A stretch of 64,000 nt of DNA from Streptomyces sp. CB00455 (GTDB taxonomy: Bacteria > Actinomycetota > Actinomycetes > Streptomycetales > Streptomycetaceae). Positions 8,024 to 16,938 of this stretch are shown one piece after another. The translations under genes were made by a program, and so were the position numbers. The DNA lies in contig NZ_LIVQ01000004.1 of the NCBI RefSeq assembly GCF_001905445.1, positions 454,175 to 518,174 of the forward strand, written 5' to 3'. Every line of letters begins with the position of its first letter. Within the stretch, counting starts at the first letter, position 1. The notes under the pieces are model-generated. The model saw only the letters and a list, made by a program, of their open reading frames with translations. It ran no database searches and was not told the DNA's origin.

Positions 8024-8485
8024 ATGACCACGCTCAAGGCCAAGCTCCAGGAAGACCTCACGACCGCCATCAGGGCGCGCGACGAGCTGCACTCGTCCAC
8101 GCTGCGACTGACCCTCTCCGCCATCACCAAGGAGGAGGTCGCGGGCAAGGAAGCGCGCGTGCTCTCCGACGAGGAAGTCCTCAAGGTGATCGCCAAGGAG
8201 GCGAAGAAGCGCCGCGAGGCCGCGGAGGCCTTCGCGCAGGGCGGCCGTCCCGAGCAGGCCGCGCGGGAGACCGCGGAGGGCGAGTTCCTCGACACCTACC
8301 TGCCCCGACAGCTCGGCGACGACGAGCTCGCCGCGATCGTCGCGCAGGCGGTCGAGGAGGCCAGGGCGGCGGGCGCGGAGGGGCCGCGCGCCATGGGCGC
8401 CGTCATGAAGATCGTGAACCCGAAGGTCGCGGGTCTGGCGGACGGCGGGCGGGTCGCCGCCGCCGTCAAGAAGCAGCTCTCCTGA
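8024..8485 (+). CDS. GatB/YqeY domain protein
   Basis: A 153-residue stand-alone YqeY-type protein: an N-terminal LKAKLQEDLTTAIRARDE, a helical bundle with KEAKKRREAAEAF, the ETAEGEFLDTYLP segment, and the small C-terminal domain with MGAVMKIVNPKVAG. The fold resembles the tail domain of GatB/Asp-tRNA(Asn) amidotransferase, which binds tRNA. The stand-alone form has no settled function. Two ATGs lie 6 bases apart (8018, 8024). The second gives the usual MTTLKAKL start. Neither has a strong ribosome site. It converges on the PBP gene across a repeat-filled gap. Confidence 0.88.
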   Translation: MTTLKAKLQEDLTTAIRARDELHSSTLRLTLSAITKEEVAGKEARVLSDEEVLKVIAKEAKKRREAAEAFAQGGRPEQAARETAEGEFLDTYLPRQLGDDELAAIVAQAVEEARAAGAEGPRAMGAVMKIVNPKVAGLADGGRVAAAVKKQLS

Positions 8486-8490
8486 CGCCG

Positions 8491-8556
8491 CGCCCCCGTA
8501 CGGAGCGCCGCGCCCCCGTACGGAGCGCGGCGCCCCCGTACGGAGCGCGGCGCCCC
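8491..8556. repeat. three 21-bp GC-rich direct repeats
   Basis: The unit (G/C)CGC(C/G)CCCCGTACGGAGCGC is repeated three times directly after the GatB/YqeY stop codon. It lies in non-coding sequence between convergent genes. Confidence 0.75.
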
Positions 8557-8668
8557 GCGTGACGCCGCGCCATACGTAGGGCCGCGCCGCGCTGAGGCGC
8601 CGCGCCGCACCCGGCGTGAGGTCCGCGCCGCGCCCGGCGTGCGAGCGGCCTGCGCCGCACCTGACGCT

Positions 8669-8780
8669 GCGCCGACCTCGCGCCGTGCCGACCTCGCGCC
8701 GTGCCGACCTCGCGCCGTGCCGACCTCGCGCCGTGCCGACCTCGCGCCGTGCCGACCTCGCGCGGTGCCGACCTCGCGTC
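8669..8780. repeat. seven tandem copies of a 16-bp repeat
   Basis: The unit GTGCCGACCTCGCGCC repeats head to tail seven times with few changes (variants end in GCG and GTC). Because 16 is not a multiple of three, it opens apparent reading frames on both strands that are artefacts. The array is non-coding and lies between convergent genes. Copy number is likely to vary between strains. Confidence 0.85.
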
Positions 8781-8846
8781 GCACCGCACGTGATCACGCG
8801 TCGCACGACCGCGCCGCGCGCGACCCCGCGTCCCTCCGGACGTGCC

Positions 8847-8878
8847 AGGGGCCCCAGCCGGATCCGGCTGGGGCCCCT
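8847..8878. terminator. 32-bp perfect palindrome, bidirectional terminator
   Basis: A fully self-complementary palindrome centred on GGATCC with CCAGCC/GGCTGG arms, placed between the convergent GatB/YqeY and PBP genes. It can form the same hairpin in either transcript. Confidence 0.8.
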
Positions 8879-8929
8879 TCGCGTGCCGTGCGTCCACGGG
8901 CCCACCGCGGGTGGGTCCGCCCGGCTGAC

Positions 8930-11236
8930 CTACTGGGTGTCGCGGCCGCCGATCAGGCCCGGCTCCACGGGGAGCACGGGGAAGGGGTTGTCCGGGCCGG
9001 CGCCGCCCGTCCGTCCCCCGGTGGTTCCGGCGGCCGTCGCCCCGCCGGGGCGTCCGCCCGGCTTGCCGTCGCCGCCGGGCTTGGCCGGCTTCCCGGGCTT
9101 CACCGGGTTCGTGGCCGGCTTGCCGCCGTTGTTGCCGCCGCCGCCCCCCGGGACCGAGGGCTCCGGGATGCTGACGGTGGCGAAGCCCGGGGCCTCGCGG
9201 CCGGACAGTGCTCCGGTGACCGCGTCCTTCCAGATGGGGCCGGGCAAGCCACCGCCGAAGACCTTGTCGTACGACCGGCCGCCGATCACGATGTCCTCCA
9301 TCGTGATCTTCTTGGCGCCACCCGAGCCGACCCACACCGCGCCGGAGATGTTCGGCGTGTAGCCGACGAACCAGGCGTTGTACCGGGAGTCCGTCGTACC
9401 GGTCTTGCCCGCACTGTCGCGGTCGGTCAGGCCGGCCCGCTCACCGGTACCGGAGTCGACCACTCCGCGCAGCAGGGTGTTGATGGTGTCGGCCGTCTCG
9501 GTCGACATCGCCCGCGTGCACTGCGACTTCGGCACCGCGAGGGCCTTGCCGTGCGCGTCGGTGATCGACTCGATGGCGATCGGGGTGCAGTGGGTGCCGC
9601 GGTTGGCGAAGGTGGCGTACGCGCCGGCCATCGTCAGCGGGGAGAGCTCGGCGGAGCCCAGCGCGATGGAGGGCGCCTCGGGCAGCTTCGAGCCGTCGGC
9701 CGGGACCACGCCGAGCTTCTGCGTCATCTCGGTCACCGGGCAGAGGCCGATCTCGCCGATCATCTCGACGAAGTACGTGTTGATGGACTTCTCCATCGCC
9801 GTCTTCAGCGCGTACGGACCGATCTCGTCCTCGGTCTCGTTCTTGGCCGTCTGCAGCTTGCCGCCCTGCATCGGCAGGTTCAGCCACTGCGTCCCGTCGC
9901 ACTTGGTGATCGGCGTCGGGTAGTCCATCTTGTTCGGCGCCTGGTAGACCTTCGTCGGCGGCATGCCCCGCTCCAGCGCGGCCGCCGCGATGAAGGGCTT
10001 GAAGGTCGAGCCGACCTGGAAGCCGAAGTTCGAGCCGCCCATCCGCTTGTCCACGGAGAAGTTGATCTGCGTCTCGTTCTTGCCGAAGCCGTACGGCTTG
10101 GACTGCCCCATCGCCAGCACCCGGCCGGTGCCCGGCTGGACCATGGTCACGGCCGTGGCGATCGAGTCGTCCTGGTAGACGTGGTCCTTGATCGACTCGT
10201 TGGCGGCGTCCTGCGACTGCGGGTCCAGGGTCGTACGGACCGTCAGGCCGCCCTGGTTCCAGACCTTGGCCCGCTCCTCGCGGGTCTTGCCGAAGACGGC
10301 GTCGGTCAGGAAGGAGTTGCGGACGTAGTCACAGAAGAAGCCCGCGCCCTTGACGGCCGTGATGCAGCCGTTCCTGGGCTTGGTCACCTTCAGCGCGACC
10401 GGCTTCGCCTTCGCCGCGTCCGCCTCCGTCTGCGAGACGTCCTTCGTGTCGGCCATCCGCTGGAGGACGATGTTGCGGCGCTTCGTCGCCTCCTGCGCGT
10501 CGTTCACCGGGTCGTACCGGCTCGGCGACTGCACGACGCCCGCCAGCAGCGCCGACTCGTCCAGCGTCAGGTCCTTGGCCGGCTTGCTGAAGTAGCGCTG
10601 TGCGGCGGATTCGATGCCGTAGGCCTGCTGGCCGAAGTAGGTGATGTTGAGGTAGTTCTCGAGGATCTTCTTCTTCCCGAGCTCCTCCTCGACCTGGATC
10701 GCGTACTTCAGCTCGCGGATCTTCCGGCCGAGGCTCTTCTCCTGGGCTTCGCGCACTTTGGTCTCGTCGTCGCCGGCCTCTTCGACGAACACGTTCTTCA
10801 CGTACTGCTGCGTGAGCGTGGACGCGCCCTGTGCGGCGCCGCCCTCCTGGGCGTTGCGGTTGACCGCGCGCAGGATGCCCTTGAGGTCGACCGCCCCGTG
10901 TTCGTAGAAACGGGAGTCCTCGATGGCGACGATCGCCTTCTGCATGTACGGGGAGATCGCCGTGAGGGGGACCACCTGGCGGTCACGCGAATAGACCGTG
11001 GCGATCAGGCCACCCTCGGAGTCCAGAATCGTGGTCCGCTGGCTCAGCGGCGGAGTCTTGAGATTGGCCGGGATCTCGTCGAATCCCTCTACCGTGCCCT
11101 TGGCCGCGAGCCCCAGGGCGCCTGCCGCCGGAATCGCCATGCCGGCCAGCACACATCCGGAGAGAACGGACACACCGAGGAACTTGGCGGCCTGCTGGCT
11201 CCCCGTGAGCCCGCCGCCCGAGCGCTTCTTTCCCAT
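8930..11236 (-). CDS. bifunctional class A penicillin-binding protein (PonA2-like)
   Basis: A 768-residue peptidoglycan synthase. Residues 20-45 form the membrane anchor after a basic MGKKRSGGG start. The glycosyltransferase domain (about 70-260) has the catalytic Glu in AIEDSRFYEHG and the GASTLTQQYVKN block. The transpeptidase domain (about 350-660) has the nucleophile in GSTFKPF, SIN in KSINTY, and GKTGTT. The C-terminal 90 residues are a Pro/Gly/Lys-rich extracytoplasmic tail. It polymerises and cross-links cell-wall glycan outside the membrane. Its place beside a WhiB-like regulator matches ponA2-whiB4 in mycobacteria, so a stress-related wall role is plausible. A GTG 33 bases upstream is an alternative start. 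Confidence 0.93.
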   Translation of the reverse strand: MGKKRSGGGLTGSQQAAKFLGVSVLSGCVLAGMAIPAAGALGLAAKGTVEGFDEIPANLKTPPLSQRTTILDSEGGLIATVYSRDRQVVPLTAISPYMQKAIVAIEDSRFYEHGAVDLKGILRAVNRNAQEGGAAQGASTLTQQYVKNVFVEEAGDDETKVREAQEKSLGRKIRELKYAIQVEEELGKKKILENYLNITYFGQQAYGIESAAQRYFSKPAKDLTLDESALLAGVVQSPSRYDPVNDAQEATKRRNIVLQRMADTKDVSQTEADAAKAKPVALKVTKPRNGCITAVKGAGFFCDYVRNSFLTDAVFGKTREERAKVWNQGGLTVRTTLDPQSQDAANESIKDHVYQDDSIATAVTMVQPGTGRVLAMGQSKPYGFGKNETQINFSVDKRMGGSNFGFQVGSTFKPFIAAAALERGMPPTKVYQAPNKMDYPTPITKCDGTQWLNLPMQGGKLQTAKNETEDEIGPYALKTAMEKSINTYFVEMIGEIGLCPVTEMTQKLGVVPADGSKLPEAPSIALGSAELSPLTMAGAYATFANRGTHCTPIAIESITDAHGKALAVPKSQCTRAMSTETADTINTLLRGVVDSGTGERAGLTDRDSAGKTGTTDSRYNAWFVGYTPNISGAVWVGSGGAKKITMEDIVIGGRSYDKVFGGGLPGPIWKDAVTGALSGREAPGFATVSIPEPSVPGGGGGNNGGKPATNPVKPGKPAKPGGDGKPGGRPGGATAAGTTGGRTGGAGPDNPFPVLPVEPGLIGGRDTQ

Positions 11237-11622
11237 GGAGGGCAGCCTACGTTCTGATTCGCCGGACACACGCGAATGCCTTGGCCTAAGCTGTCCCCAA
11301 CTGTCACAGCAGAGTGGTGCGACATCAACCCCTCGGCTTGATTTTCACCCTTCCCGAATGGGGTGGACTCATGTCCGAATCTCGCCTGCTGGGCCGCCCG
11401 AGCCGCACCGATTCCACCCGAATCGCCGGAATGGTCGGGCATGTCGCCGGATCACTCCGTCGGGTGATCTGCCGCTTACCCATAGTCCGTTCGGACCATT
11501 CAAGATTGGGCCCGTCGGGGGTGTTGCACTGTGCTCGCCTTCCGTAACGTCCTCAACTGGCAGCGGTGAATATGCCTCTGCCGCCGTGGGGGAGCCTCGA
11601 TTCGGGAGAGGACGGCGCCGGG

Positions 11623-11973
11623 ATGGGCTGGGTTACCGACTGGAGTGCGCAGGCAGCCTGCCGCACTACCGATCCGGATGAACTGTTCGTTCAAGGAGCG
11701 GCACAGAACAGGGCCAAGGCGGTGTGCACCGGATGTCCGGTGCGGACCGAATGCCTGGCCGATGCGCTCGACAACCGCGTCGAGTTCGGCGTGTGGGGCG
11801 GAATGACCGAGCGGGAACGTCGGGCGCTGCTGCGCCGGCGTCCCACCGTCACCTCGTGGCGACGGCTGCTCGAAACCGCTCGCACGGAGTACGAGCGCAG
11901 CACGGACATCCTGACCATGGATGTCGACGAGGAGATGGACGTCCCGTACGAGACGTACGCGGCGGCCGGGTAG
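11623..11973 (+). CDS. wblA: WhiB-family iron-sulfur regulator WblA
   Basis: A 116-residue WhiB-like protein. The four cluster cysteines are at residues 13, 35, 38 and 44 (the last three in CTGCPVRTEC). They are followed by the GVWGGMTERERRALLRRRP turn and basic tail that bind sigma factor or DNA. The region and neighbours (PBP upstream, two ArsA-type ATPases downstream and opposite) match wblA of Streptomyces and whiB4 of M. tuberculosis, as I remember them. WblA is a global regulator of development, antibiotic production and oxidative stress. The start chosen gives MGWVTDWSAQ. An in-frame ATG at 11572 and an earlier TTG would add up to 19 residues. The gene has a long leader from 11270. Confidence 0.9.
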   Translation: MGWVTDWSAQAACRTTDPDELFVQGAAQNRAKAVCTGCPVRTECLADALDNRVEFGVWGGMTERERRALLRRRPTVTSWRRLLETARTEYERSTDILTMDVDEEMDVPYETYAAAG

Positions 11974-12009
11974 ATCACCCGGCCACCCGCTTCGTCGGCG
12001 TACGAACGC

Positions 12010-13380
12010 CTACGCTCCGGCCGGATCCCCGGCCGCGAGCCGCTCCCCGATGGCCCGCAGCCCGGCGAGATCGTGCACATCGCCGGGCAGGGCGGCCACC
12101 TCGGCCACTGCCACCTCAGGGTGGAGTGAGGTGAAGCGGTCGCGCGTGCGCTGCTCGCGCGCGATCACCTGCATGCGTTCGGCGTGCAGGCGCAGCAATC
12201 CTGCCGTGATCTCGTCGACGACCCTCTCGTCGACCGCGTCCTGATTGGCTGCACCCCGATCGGCTGCGTCCTGATCGACCGCGTCCTGATCGACCGCATC
12301 GGTCTCGTCGGCCTCCGTCGTGTCGCTCGCGGTGCTGGGGGAACCGGGTTCGGGAGTCTTCGGAGTTTCTGCCGCCCCGTCACGAAGTCCAGCTTTCCCG
12401 GACTCCTGATCGACAATGCCGCCCTCCTCAAGATTCTCTGCGGCGGCCAACGCCCTCTCGGCGGACAGCTGGTCGGCGCCGCTGCCGTGCACCCGGTTCA
12501 GCACCAGACCGGCCAGCGGCATGCTCTCCGCGGCCAGCCGCTCCACGAAGTACGCCGCCTCGCGCAGCGCGTCCGGCTCCGGCGCCGCGACCACGAGGAA
12601 GGCCGTACCGGGAGCCTGGAGCAGCCGGAAGGTGGCGTCCGCGCGCGTGCGGAAACCGCCGAACATGGTGTCCATCGCGGCCACGAAGGTCTGTACGTCC
12701 TTCAGCAGCGAGGCGCCCATCAGCTTGCTGAGGGTGCCGGTCATCATCGACATGCCGACATTGAGGAACTTCATCCCGGCCCGGCCGCCGACCTTGGCCG
12801 GAGCCATCAGCACCCGGATGAACTTCCCGTCCAGGAAGGACCCGAGCCGCTTCGGCGCGTCCAGGAAGTCCAGCGCGGAGCGGCTCGGCGGGGTGTCCAC
12901 GACGATCAGGTCCCAGTCGGGCCGGGCCCGCAGCTGCCCCAGCTTCTCCATCGCCATGTACTCCTGCGTGCCGGCGAAACCGGCCGACAGGGACTGGTAG
13001 AAGGGGTTGGCGAGGATGGCCCGGGCCCGCTCGCCGTCCGCGTGCGCCTCGACGATCTCGTCGAAGGTCCGCTTCATGTCCAGCATCATGGCGTGCAGTC
13101 CGCCACCGTCCAGCCCCACCCCCGCCACCTCGCGGGGGGTGTTGTCCAGCGAGTCGATCCCCATCGACTGCGCCAGGCGCCGCGCCGGGTCGATCGTGAG
13201 CACGACCGCCCTGCGCCCGCGCTCGGCCGCCCGTACGCCCAGCGCCGCGGCCGTGGTGGTCTTGCCGACCCCGCCCGAACCGCAGCACACGATGATCCGG
13301 GTCTCCGGGTCGTCCAGCAGTCCGTCGACCACCAGCCGCGGCGGAATGTCCAGGCCCACGGTGTCCACCCCCTCGCTCAT
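12010..13380 (-). CDS. ArsA-family ATPase, second of a pair
   Basis: A 456-residue anion-pump-type P-loop ATPase. It has the deviant Walker A CCGSGGVGKTTTAAALG (two Lys of the ArsA/Get3 type), the switch region TIDPARRLAQSMG, and VVDTPPSRSALDFL. It overlaps the upstream partner by ATGA (13377-13380), so the two are translationally coupled and probably form a heterodimer, as proposed for Rv3679/Rv3680 in mycobacteria. Between about residues 320 and 385 there is an acidic, low-complexity insertion with repeated DAVDQ, encoded by 15-base repeats near 12240-12310. It converges on wblA with a 36-base gap. No arsenite efflux partner (ArsB) is nearby, so arsenic export is unlikely. The role is probably membrane-protein handling or redox stress. 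Confidence 0.88.
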   Translation of the reverse strand: MSEGVDTVGLDIPPRLVVDGLLDDPETRIIVCCGSGGVGKTTTAAALGVRAAERGRRAVVLTIDPARRLAQSMGIDSLDNTPREVAGVGLDGGGLHAMMLDMKRTFDEIVEAHADGERARAILANPFYQSLSAGFAGTQEYMAMEKLGQLRARPDWDLIVVDTPPSRSALDFLDAPKRLGSFLDGKFIRVLMAPAKVGGRAGMKFLNVGMSMMTGTLSKLMGASLLKDVQTFVAAMDTMFGGFRTRADATFRLLQAPGTAFLVVAAPEPDALREAAYFVERLAAESMPLAGLVLNRVHGSGADQLSAERALAAAENLEEGGIVDQESGKAGLRDGAAETPKTPEPGSPSTASDTTEADETDAVDQDAVDQDAADRGAANQDAVDERVVDEITAGLLRLHAERMQVIAREQRTRDRFTSLHPEVAVAEVAALPGDVHDLAGLRAIGERLAAGDPAGA

Positions 13381-14357
13381 TCGGCCACCGACTGCTTGCG
13401 CAGTTCCTTGGCCAGCTCGTACAACCCGGCCAGCTCCACCCCCGCGCCGAGCAGGGGCAGTTCGTACGCCGGCACGTCCAGATCCGCCAGTACGACGCGC
13501 TGCGCGCGCTCCAGTTCCACCCTGCCCGCGTGCTCGGCGGCCTGCGCGAGCAGCGGGTCGACCAGCCGCTCGGCGAGTCCGCCGGGGCGCGCGCCGCCCA
13601 GGCCCGCCCGGGAGAGCGCCCGGGCCACCCCGGCGCGGTGGTCATCGGCCGCGGCCCGCAGGGTCTCCTCGTCCAGATGGTGCGGGCGCACCATGTTGAC
13701 GACGACCCGGCCCACCGGGAGCCCGGCTTCCCGCAGTTCCGCGATGCCGTCCGCCGTCTCCTGGACGGGCATCTCCTCCAGCAGCGTGACCAGGTGGACG
13801 GCCGTCTCGGGGGACTTGAGCACCTTCATGACGGCCTGGGCCTGGTTGTGGATCGGCCCGAACCGGGCCAGGCCGGCCACCTCGTCGTTGACGTTGAGGA
13901 ACCGGGTGATCCGCCCGGTCGGCGGGGCGTCCATGATCACGTGGTCGTAGACGAACCGGCCGGCCTTGTCCTTGCGCCGCACCGCCTCGCATGCCTTGCC
14001 CGTCAGCAGCACGTCGCGCAGCCCGGGCGCGATGGTCGTCGCGAAGTCGATGGCGCCGAGCTTCTTGAGCGCGCGGCCGGCCGAGCCGAGTTTGTAGAAC
14101 ATCTGGAGGTAGTCCAGCAGCGCCCGCTCGGCGTCGATGGCGAGCGCGAAGACCTCACCGCCCCCGGGCGCGACGGCGATCTTCCGCTCCTCGTACGGGA
14201 GCGCCTCGGTACCGAAGAGCTGTGCGAGACCCTGCCTGCCCTCGACCTCCACCAGAAGAGTCCGCTTGCCCTCGCGTGCGAGGGCAAGCGCGAGTGCCGC
14301 GGCGACCGTGGTCTTGCCGGTGCCGCCCTTGCCGCTGACCACCTGGAGCCTGCTCAC
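13377..14357 (-). CDS. ArsA-family ATPase, first of a pair
   Basis: A 326-residue P-loop ATPase starting at GTG 14357 (VSRLQVVSGKGGTGKTT). The Walker A SGKGGTGKTTVA has the intradimer Lys typical of the ArsA/Get3/MinD class, and MDAPPTGRITRFL gives the switch II Asp. It lacks the acidic insertion of its partner. An ATG 39 bases further out (14396) is an alternative start. The last four bases overlap the next gene, which favours coupled translation and a complex between the two. It is divergent from the DUF4177 gene, with about 100 bases between. Confidence 0.87.
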   Translation of the reverse strand: MSRLQVVSGKGGTGKTTVAAALALALAREGKRTLLVEVEGRQGLAQLFGTEALPYEERKIAVAPGGGEVFALAIDAERALLDYLQMFYKLGSAGRALKKLGAIDFATTIAPGLRDVLLTGKACEAVRRKDKAGRFVYDHVIMDAPPTGRITRFLNVNDEVAGLARFGPIHNQAQAVMKVLKSPETAVHLVTLLEEMPVQETADGIAELREAGLPVGRVVVNMVRPHHLDEETLRAAADDHRAGVARALSRAGLGGARPGGLAERLVDPLLAQAAEHAGRVELERAQRVVLADLDVPAYELPLLGAGVELAGLYELAKELRKQSVAE

Positions 14358-14454
14358 AGCGTCCGAGCCTAACGACTCGGCTCCCGGGGCGCGCATGAGC
14401 CCCGCACGCCGGGGCGCGCGAGAGCCCCGCACCGCAGGCACTACCCTCGCTCCC

Positions 14455-14616
14455 ATGACCAAGAAGTTCGAATACGCGACGGTCCCGCTGCTGGTCCACG
14501 CCACCAAGCAGATCCTGGACACCTGGGGCGAGGACGGCTGGGAGCTCGTCCAGGTCGTGCCCGGCCCGAACAACCCCGAGCAGCTCGTGGCCTACCTCAA
14601 GCGGGAGAAGGCATGA
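14455..14616 (+). CDS. DUF4177 small protein
   Basis: A 53-residue protein, MTKKFEYATVPLL to YLKREKA, with the WGEDGWELVQVV core of the DUF4177 family (one beta-alpha-beta unit). Function is unknown. A protein of this size lies at the same place in mycobacteria (Rv3678A, from memory). Its stop overlaps the next start by ATGA (14613-14616), so it is coupled to the RidA-like gene. Confidence 0.85.
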   Translation: MTKKFEYATVPLLVHATKQILDTWGEDGWELVQVVPGPNNPEQLVAYLKREKA

Positions 14617-15083
14617 GCGGCGTCGTCGACGCGAAGCTGGCCGAACTGGGCCTGACCCTGCCCGAGGTCGTCCCGCCGCTGGCCACCTACCAGCCGGCCG
14701 TGCGGTCGGGCCAGTACGTGTACACCGCGGGGCAGCTCCCGATGGTCAAGGGCAGCATGCCGGTCACCGGCAAGGTCGGCGCCGAGGTCTCGCCGGAGCA
14801 GGCCAAGGAGCTGGCCGCCACGTGCGCGCTGAACGCCCTGGCCGCCGTGAAGTCGGTCATCGGCGACCTCGACAAGATCGCGCGTGTCGTGAAGGTGGTC
14901 GGCTTCGTGGCCTCGGCCCCCGACTTCACGGGCCAGCCGGGCGTGCTGAACGGGGCGAGCGAGCTCCTGGGCGCCGTCCTCGGCGACAAGGGCGTCCACG
15001 CCCGCAGCGCCGTCGGCGTGGCGGTACTCCCGCTGGACGCCCCGGTCGAGATCGAGATCCAGGTCGAGCTCAGCTCCTACTGA
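14613..15083 (+). CDS. RidA/YjgF-like protein
   Basis: A 156-residue member of the RidA (YER057c/UK114) superfamily: SGQYVYTAGQLPM near residues 31-43, GDLDKIARVVKVVGFV in the middle and HARSAVGVAVLPL near the C-terminus. RidA proteins form trimers that deaminate reactive enamine/imine intermediates. Here the canonical Arg of classical RidA (R105 in xxRxx) is represented by the HARS region, so activity is plausible but not certain. It is the second gene of the coupled cluster that also holds a nudix hydrolase and an MBL-fold enzyme. Confidence 0.85.
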   Translation: MSGVVDAKLAELGLTLPEVVPPLATYQPAVRSGQYVYTAGQLPMVKGSMPVTGKVGAEVSPEQAKELAATCALNALAAVKSVIGDLDKIARVVKVVGFVASAPDFTGQPGVLNGASELLGAVLGDKGVHARSAVGVAVLPLDAPVEIEIQVELSSY

Positions 15084-15196
15084 CCCGCCCCGCCCGGCGG
15101 AGCACGGGCGGCGGGGCCCGGGCCGCGACGCGGCCCGGGCCCTCGCCACGGCGGGGACCACTCGAACATCGGGCCGGATGGCCGTAGCATCCCGCC

Positions 15197-16096
15197 ATGC
15201 CGAATGGTCAGTACGGTCAGCAGCAGCCCCCCGCCGGAGGCCAGTGGTACCCGCCGGAGTGGCCCGACCGCATCCGCGCGCTCGCGGACGGCTCGCTCAC
15301 CCCGGTGGAGCCCAGACGCGCGGCCACCGTCATGCTCCTGCGTGATACCCCCGGCGGACCCATCGTGCACATGCTGCGCCGGCGGACCTCCATGGCCTTC
15401 GCCGGAGGCGCGTACGCCTACCCCGGCGGCGGGGTCGACCCCCGCGACGAGGAGCACCAGGTGGGCTGGGCCGGACCGGCCCGCGAGGAATGGGCCGCAC
15501 GCCTCGGCACCGATCCCGCCACCGCCCAGGCCATCGTCTGCGGCGCCGTACGGGAGACCTTCGAGGAGGCCGGCGTCCTGCTCGCCGGACAGACCCCGGA
15601 CACCGTCGTCGGCGACACCACGGGCGACGACTGGGAAGCCGACCGGCAGGCCCTCGTGGCGCGGGAGCTGTCCTTCGCGCAGTTCCTGGACCGGCGCGGC
15701 CTGCGGTTGCGCTCGGACCTGCTCGGGGCGTGGGCGCGCTGGATCACCCCGGAGTTCGAGCCGCGCCGCTACGACACCTGGTTCTTCGTCGCCGCCCTGC
15801 CCGAGGGCCAGCGCACCCGCAACGCCTCCACCGAGGCCGACCGGACCGTGTGGATCCGCCCGGCCGAGGCCGCCGCCCGGTACGACGAGGGCGAGCTGCT
15901 GATGATGCCGCCCACCATCTCCACCCTGCGCTCCCTGGAGCCGTACGGGACCGCCGCCGGGGCGCTCGCCGCGGCCGGCGCGCAGGACCTGACCCCCGTG
16001 CTGGCCCGGGCCGCGCTGGAGGGCGGCGAGGTGGTCCTCAGCTGGCCGGGCCACGACGAGTTCACCAGGCGCGTGCGCCACGGAGGTCCCGCATGA
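15197..16096 (+). CDS. nudix hydrolase (NUDT19/RNA-type split)
   Basis: A 299-residue nudix protein. MAFAGGAYAYPGGGVDP marks the entry strand. The helix with the metal-binding REXXEE is CGAVRETFEEAGVLLA, about 38 residues later. The long insertion between the two halves is typical of the NUDT19/coenzyme-A-diphosphatase-like subgroup. The N-terminus is Gln/Pro/Gly-rich and the C-terminus is a helical tail. The substrate is uncertain (nucleotide or CoA-type diphosphate). The stop codon overlaps the start of the MBL-fold gene (ATGA, 16093-16096). Confidence 0.87.
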   Translation: MPNGQYGQQQPPAGGQWYPPEWPDRIRALADGSLTPVEPRRAATVMLLRDTPGGPIVHMLRRRTSMAFAGGAYAYPGGGVDPRDEEHQVGWAGPAREEWAARLGTDPATAQAIVCGAVRETFEEAGVLLAGQTPDTVVGDTTGDDWEADRQALVARELSFAQFLDRRGLRLRSDLLGAWARWITPEFEPRRYDTWFFVAALPEGQRTRNASTEADRTVWIRPAEAAARYDEGELLMMPPTISTLRSLEPYGTAAGALAAAGAQDLTPVLARAALEGGEVVLSWPGHDEFTRRVRHGGPA

Positions 16097-16938
16097 GCGA
16101 CGCCGCCGCACTGCCCGGCCATCCCCGCGGGGTGGTCTCCTCCGGGCGGGCCACCGCCCGGGCGGTCAACGTCCTGGCGCCCAACGCCTCCCCGATGACC
16201 CTGGACGGCACCAACACCTGGCTCCTGTCCGAGCCCGGCTCCGAGCTGGCCGTCGTCATCGACCCCGGCCCGCTGGACGAGGCGCACCTGCGGGCGGTCG
16301 TCGACACCGCCGAGCGGGCCGGCAAGCGGATCGCCCTGACCCTGCTCACCCACGGCCATCCCGACCACGCCGAGGGCGCCGGCCGTTTCGCCGAGCTCAC
16401 CGGCACCAGGGTCCGCGCCCTGGACCCGGCGCTGCGCCTCGGTGACGAGGGGCTGGCCGCCGGGGACGTGATCCGCACCGGCGGTCTGGAGCTGCGCGTC
16501 GTGCCGACCCCCGGGCACACCAGCGACTCGCTCTGCTTCCACCTGCCCGCCGACCGGGCCGTGCTGACCGGCGACACGGTCCTGGGCCGCGGCACCACCG
16601 TGGTCGCACACCCCGACGGGCGGCTGGGCGACTACCTGGACTCCCTGCGCCGTCTGCGTTCGCTGACCGTCGACGACGGGGTGCACACCGTCCTGCCGGG
16701 CCACGGGCCGGTGCTGGACGACGCCCAGGGCGTCGTCGAGTACTACCTGGCCCACCGCGCGCACCGGCTCGCCCAGGTCGAGACGGCCGTCGAGAACGGC
16801 TTCGAGACGCCCGAGGCGGTCGTCGCCCACGTGTACGCGGACGTGGACCGCTCCCTGTGGCCCGCCGCCGAATGGTCCGTACGCGCGCAGCTCGAGTACC
16901 TTCAAGATCACGGACTGATCCCAGGGGGACCCGAATGA
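16093..16938 (+). CDS. MBL-fold hydrolase (LACTB2/RNase-Z-like)
   Basis: A 281-residue metallo-beta-lactamase-fold enzyme starting at ATG 16093. Metal-binding blocks: LLTHGHPDHAEGA (HxHxDH), VVPTPGHTSDS (His), VLTGDTVLG (Asp) and VLPGHGPV (His). The C-terminal LACTB2-like winged-helix segment follows. Proteins of this group cleave RNA or thioesters. The position next to crp matches Rv3677c of M. tuberculosis (from memory). It is coupled to both neighbours by ATGA overlaps, so these genes probably form one transcript starting before 14455. Confidence 0.88.
   Translation: MSDAAALPGHPRGVVSSGRATARAVNVLAPNASPMTLDGTNTWLLSEPGSELAVVIDPGPLDEAHLRAVVDTAERAGKRIALTLLTHGHPDHAEGAGRFAELTGTRVRALDPALRLGDEGLAAGDVIRTGGLELRVVPTPGHTSDSLCFHLPADRAVLTGDTVLGRGTTVVAHPDGRLGDYLDSLRRLRSLTVDDGVHTVLPGHGPVLDDAQGVVEYYLAHRAHRLAQVETAVENGFETPEAVVAHVYADVDRSLWPAAEWSVRAQLEYLQDHGLIPGGPE

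Noticed and set aside
8669-8780. CRISPR-like array
   Set aside because: The units are head to tail without spacers, only 16 bases long, and there is no cas gene in the window.
8639-11257. A long open frame of about 870 codons antisense to the PBP gene
   Set aside because: Its product is Arg/Gly/Val-rich low-complexity sequence caused by third-position GC bias on the opposite strand. The PBP motifs on the minus strand are complete.
12010-14357. Arsenic resistance operon
   Set aside because: The two ATPases have ArsA-type folds, but no arsR, arsB, arsC or arsD is present, and the gene context matches the mycobacterial non-arsenic pair.
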